Shown here: positions 63,046 through 64,000 of the stretch, piece after piece
Position numbering within the stretch: the first letter of the stretch is position 1
Layout: each line of letters starts with the position of its first letter
Origin: Bryoerythrophyllum caledonicum
Taxonomy: Eukaryota; Streptophyta; Bryopsida; Pottiales; Pottiaceae
Length of the DNA stretch: 64,000 nucleotides
NCBI GenBank assembly: GCA_963971425.1
Contig: OZ020514.1
Location: forward strand, 43,189,158 to 43,253,157
Direction: 5' to 3'
The notes under the pieces: model-generated
The model's input: the letters and a program-made list of their open reading frames with translations, nothing else
Databases searched by the model: none
What the model was told of the DNA's origin: nothing
Program-made: the position numbers and the translations under genes

Positions 63046-64000
63046 ATGCATAGTGGAGGTCGAGTTGTTAGTTCAGCGAAGAAGCCGAAGAGGAACCCTG
63101 CGGATTTGGAGCTTGAAGTATATCAAAATCGTGATGTTCTAGGGGAACCAGGATGGGAAAGTGTTTGCGAGCCATGGACTGCCACAAATGCTATGGACTA
63201 TATTAAGTTCGCGCATCTTGATAGATGGTGGCCGGAAGAGCTCCACGAGAAACATTGTTCAGCAAAGGCTGTTACGTACTGCGACATCAAAGACGTGGAT
63301 GTGAAGTGGAGGTTCCTCGAGATTCTACGAGCAATTTCCAACTTGAAGCGATGGCCCAAAAACAATATCCCTAGAAGTATCGCGGAATTGATGTATGCGG
63401 AACATCAATTGGGGAAGAGGGTGGATTGGTCAACGCTACACAAACCTTATTGTGGTGGGAAGATTCTTGGATGCCTCCTTTCTGCAAAGAAACCGGTAGA
63501 GATTCCAAGAAAATCCGTTCCTGCATGGTTCCGCAATAACCCAAGCTTGGTTGACGACCCTGATGAATCATTGCCAGTGGACGGAGAAGCACCTTCTAAA
63601 TAAAAGAGGAAAGTAGTTAAGAGGACAAAAGTAGTGGATGCCATTGAACAATCATTGCGCGAGCCCGAAGTCACAGATGCAAGGCAGTTGGGCATCCATG
63701 TGAGTAATGAGATTAACGTGGAGTCAATGCCATCCCCATTATCTATGCAGGTGACCAATGCGGATCAAAACGAAGCCATTCAGATATCAACAACATGCAT
63801 GCCGCATGGTACTGTAAGTGACCATGGGGGGTTTGTTGGCAAATAGGAAGTGATCATGAATACGAACGATTGGGCGATGCAATTGAAGGAACAAGGGCAA
63901 TGGTCAGTATTGGTGATTTGCAAGCTCATGCAGACCCCAATATTCAGGATATGTGTGTTCAGTTGAAGGCGCAATTACAAGTGCTCCGCGTGGAAATTAC
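63046..64000 (+). CDS. W-family gene, copy E (runs off the window)
   Basis: ATG 63046 opens MHSGGRVVSSAKKPKRNPAD and continues WESVCEPWTATNAMDYIKFA, HLDRWWPEELHEKHCSAKAV, NIPRSIAELMYAEHQLGKRV and DWSTLHKPYC to TAA at 63601-63603 (185 aa). The same frame carries on with KRKVVKRTKVVDAIEQSL to TAG near 63,844, and a coiled coil (VQLKAQLQVLRVEI) in another frame reaches the window end. It aligns with copies A-D at PWT, Y-I, HL..WWP, M-Y-A-E and VDW. Either the gene has introns or it carries stops as the other copies do. Divergent from the intact kinase, with 1.3 kb and the G-rich array between the start codons. 62,600-63,045 holds no other gene I can support. Confidence 0.5.

Noticed and set aside
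63811-63846. A 33-base GTAAGT...TAG intron in W copy E
   Set aside because: Too short for a plant intron, and removing it does not bring the downstream coiled-coil frame into phase.

Overview
The window looks like transposon-rich nuclear DNA of a eukaryote, most likely a land plant or close streptophyte relative; I lean towards a bryophyte-type genome but cannot prove it. Reasons: probable GT-AG introns, TATA boxes, AATAAA signals, G-box motifs, a hAT transposase with an acidic tail, Ty3-type gag/protease remnants, a DDE-like transposase of the DUF7869 type, and many multicopy gene families in various stages of decay. I see no rRNA, tRNA, CRISPR or bacterial-style operon. Only a few reading frames look intact: a 455-aa protein at 3.1-4.5 kb (-), one FCP1-like exon at 10.3-11.2 kb (+), a 660-aa element protein at 54.7-56.7 kb (-) and a 647-aa protein kinase at 59.8-61.7 kb (-).

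Layout. 0.1-1.7 kb: decayed FCP1-like (HAD-fold) gene, 'type II' copy 1. 1.9-4.5 kb (-): broken DUF7869-like transposase behind the intact 455-aa frame. 5.76-15 kb (+): a long multi-exon-looking locus with its own TATA box. It carries a region with a DGQHT motif, a low-complexity exon, four tandem 'type I' FCP1-like domains and an acidic/coiled-coil tail. A 17-bp palindrome is scattered through 2.5-13.7 kb and I found no full copy elsewhere. 15.8-18.5 kb: type II FCP1-like copy 3. 18.5-25.6 kb: inserted material, namely inverted W-unit copy A, a purine tract, GC-rich G/T-biased DNA and a Ty3-type gag remnant. 25.7-27.9 kb: type II FCP1-like copy 2, with its catalytic half deleted.

28-39.6 kb: retroelement scraps, then a divergent pair made of a decayed kinase (-) and a decayed W-domain/coiled-coil/RING-like gene (+), then two further W-unit copies (B, C), each preceded by a CGCG-rich minisatellite and a conserved block with a G-box. 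39.8-42.7 kb: hAT transposase pseudogene. 43.8-45.7 kb: Ty3-type protease relic and a member of an element-encoded coiled-coil family. 46.0-58.8 kb: a large inverted repeat with about 3.75-kb arms and a 360-bp spacer. Its right arm is split by a 4,936-bp TG...CA element with a 5-bp target duplication; the left arm preserves the empty site. 59.1-64 kb: a second kinase/W-gene divergent pair. Here the kinase is intact and G-rich minisatellites lie on both sides of it.

How it fits together. Two themes stand out. One is an FCP1-like family that has lost its catalytic aspartates in every copy, pointing to pseudophosphatases. The other is a repeated divergent kinase/W-gene module that seems to travel with minisatellites. 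Most broken genes show in-frame stops of the TGG to TAG/TGA or CAA/CAG to TAA/TAG kind, as expected from C-to-T decay of methylated DNA. All identities are by reading alone; no search was run.
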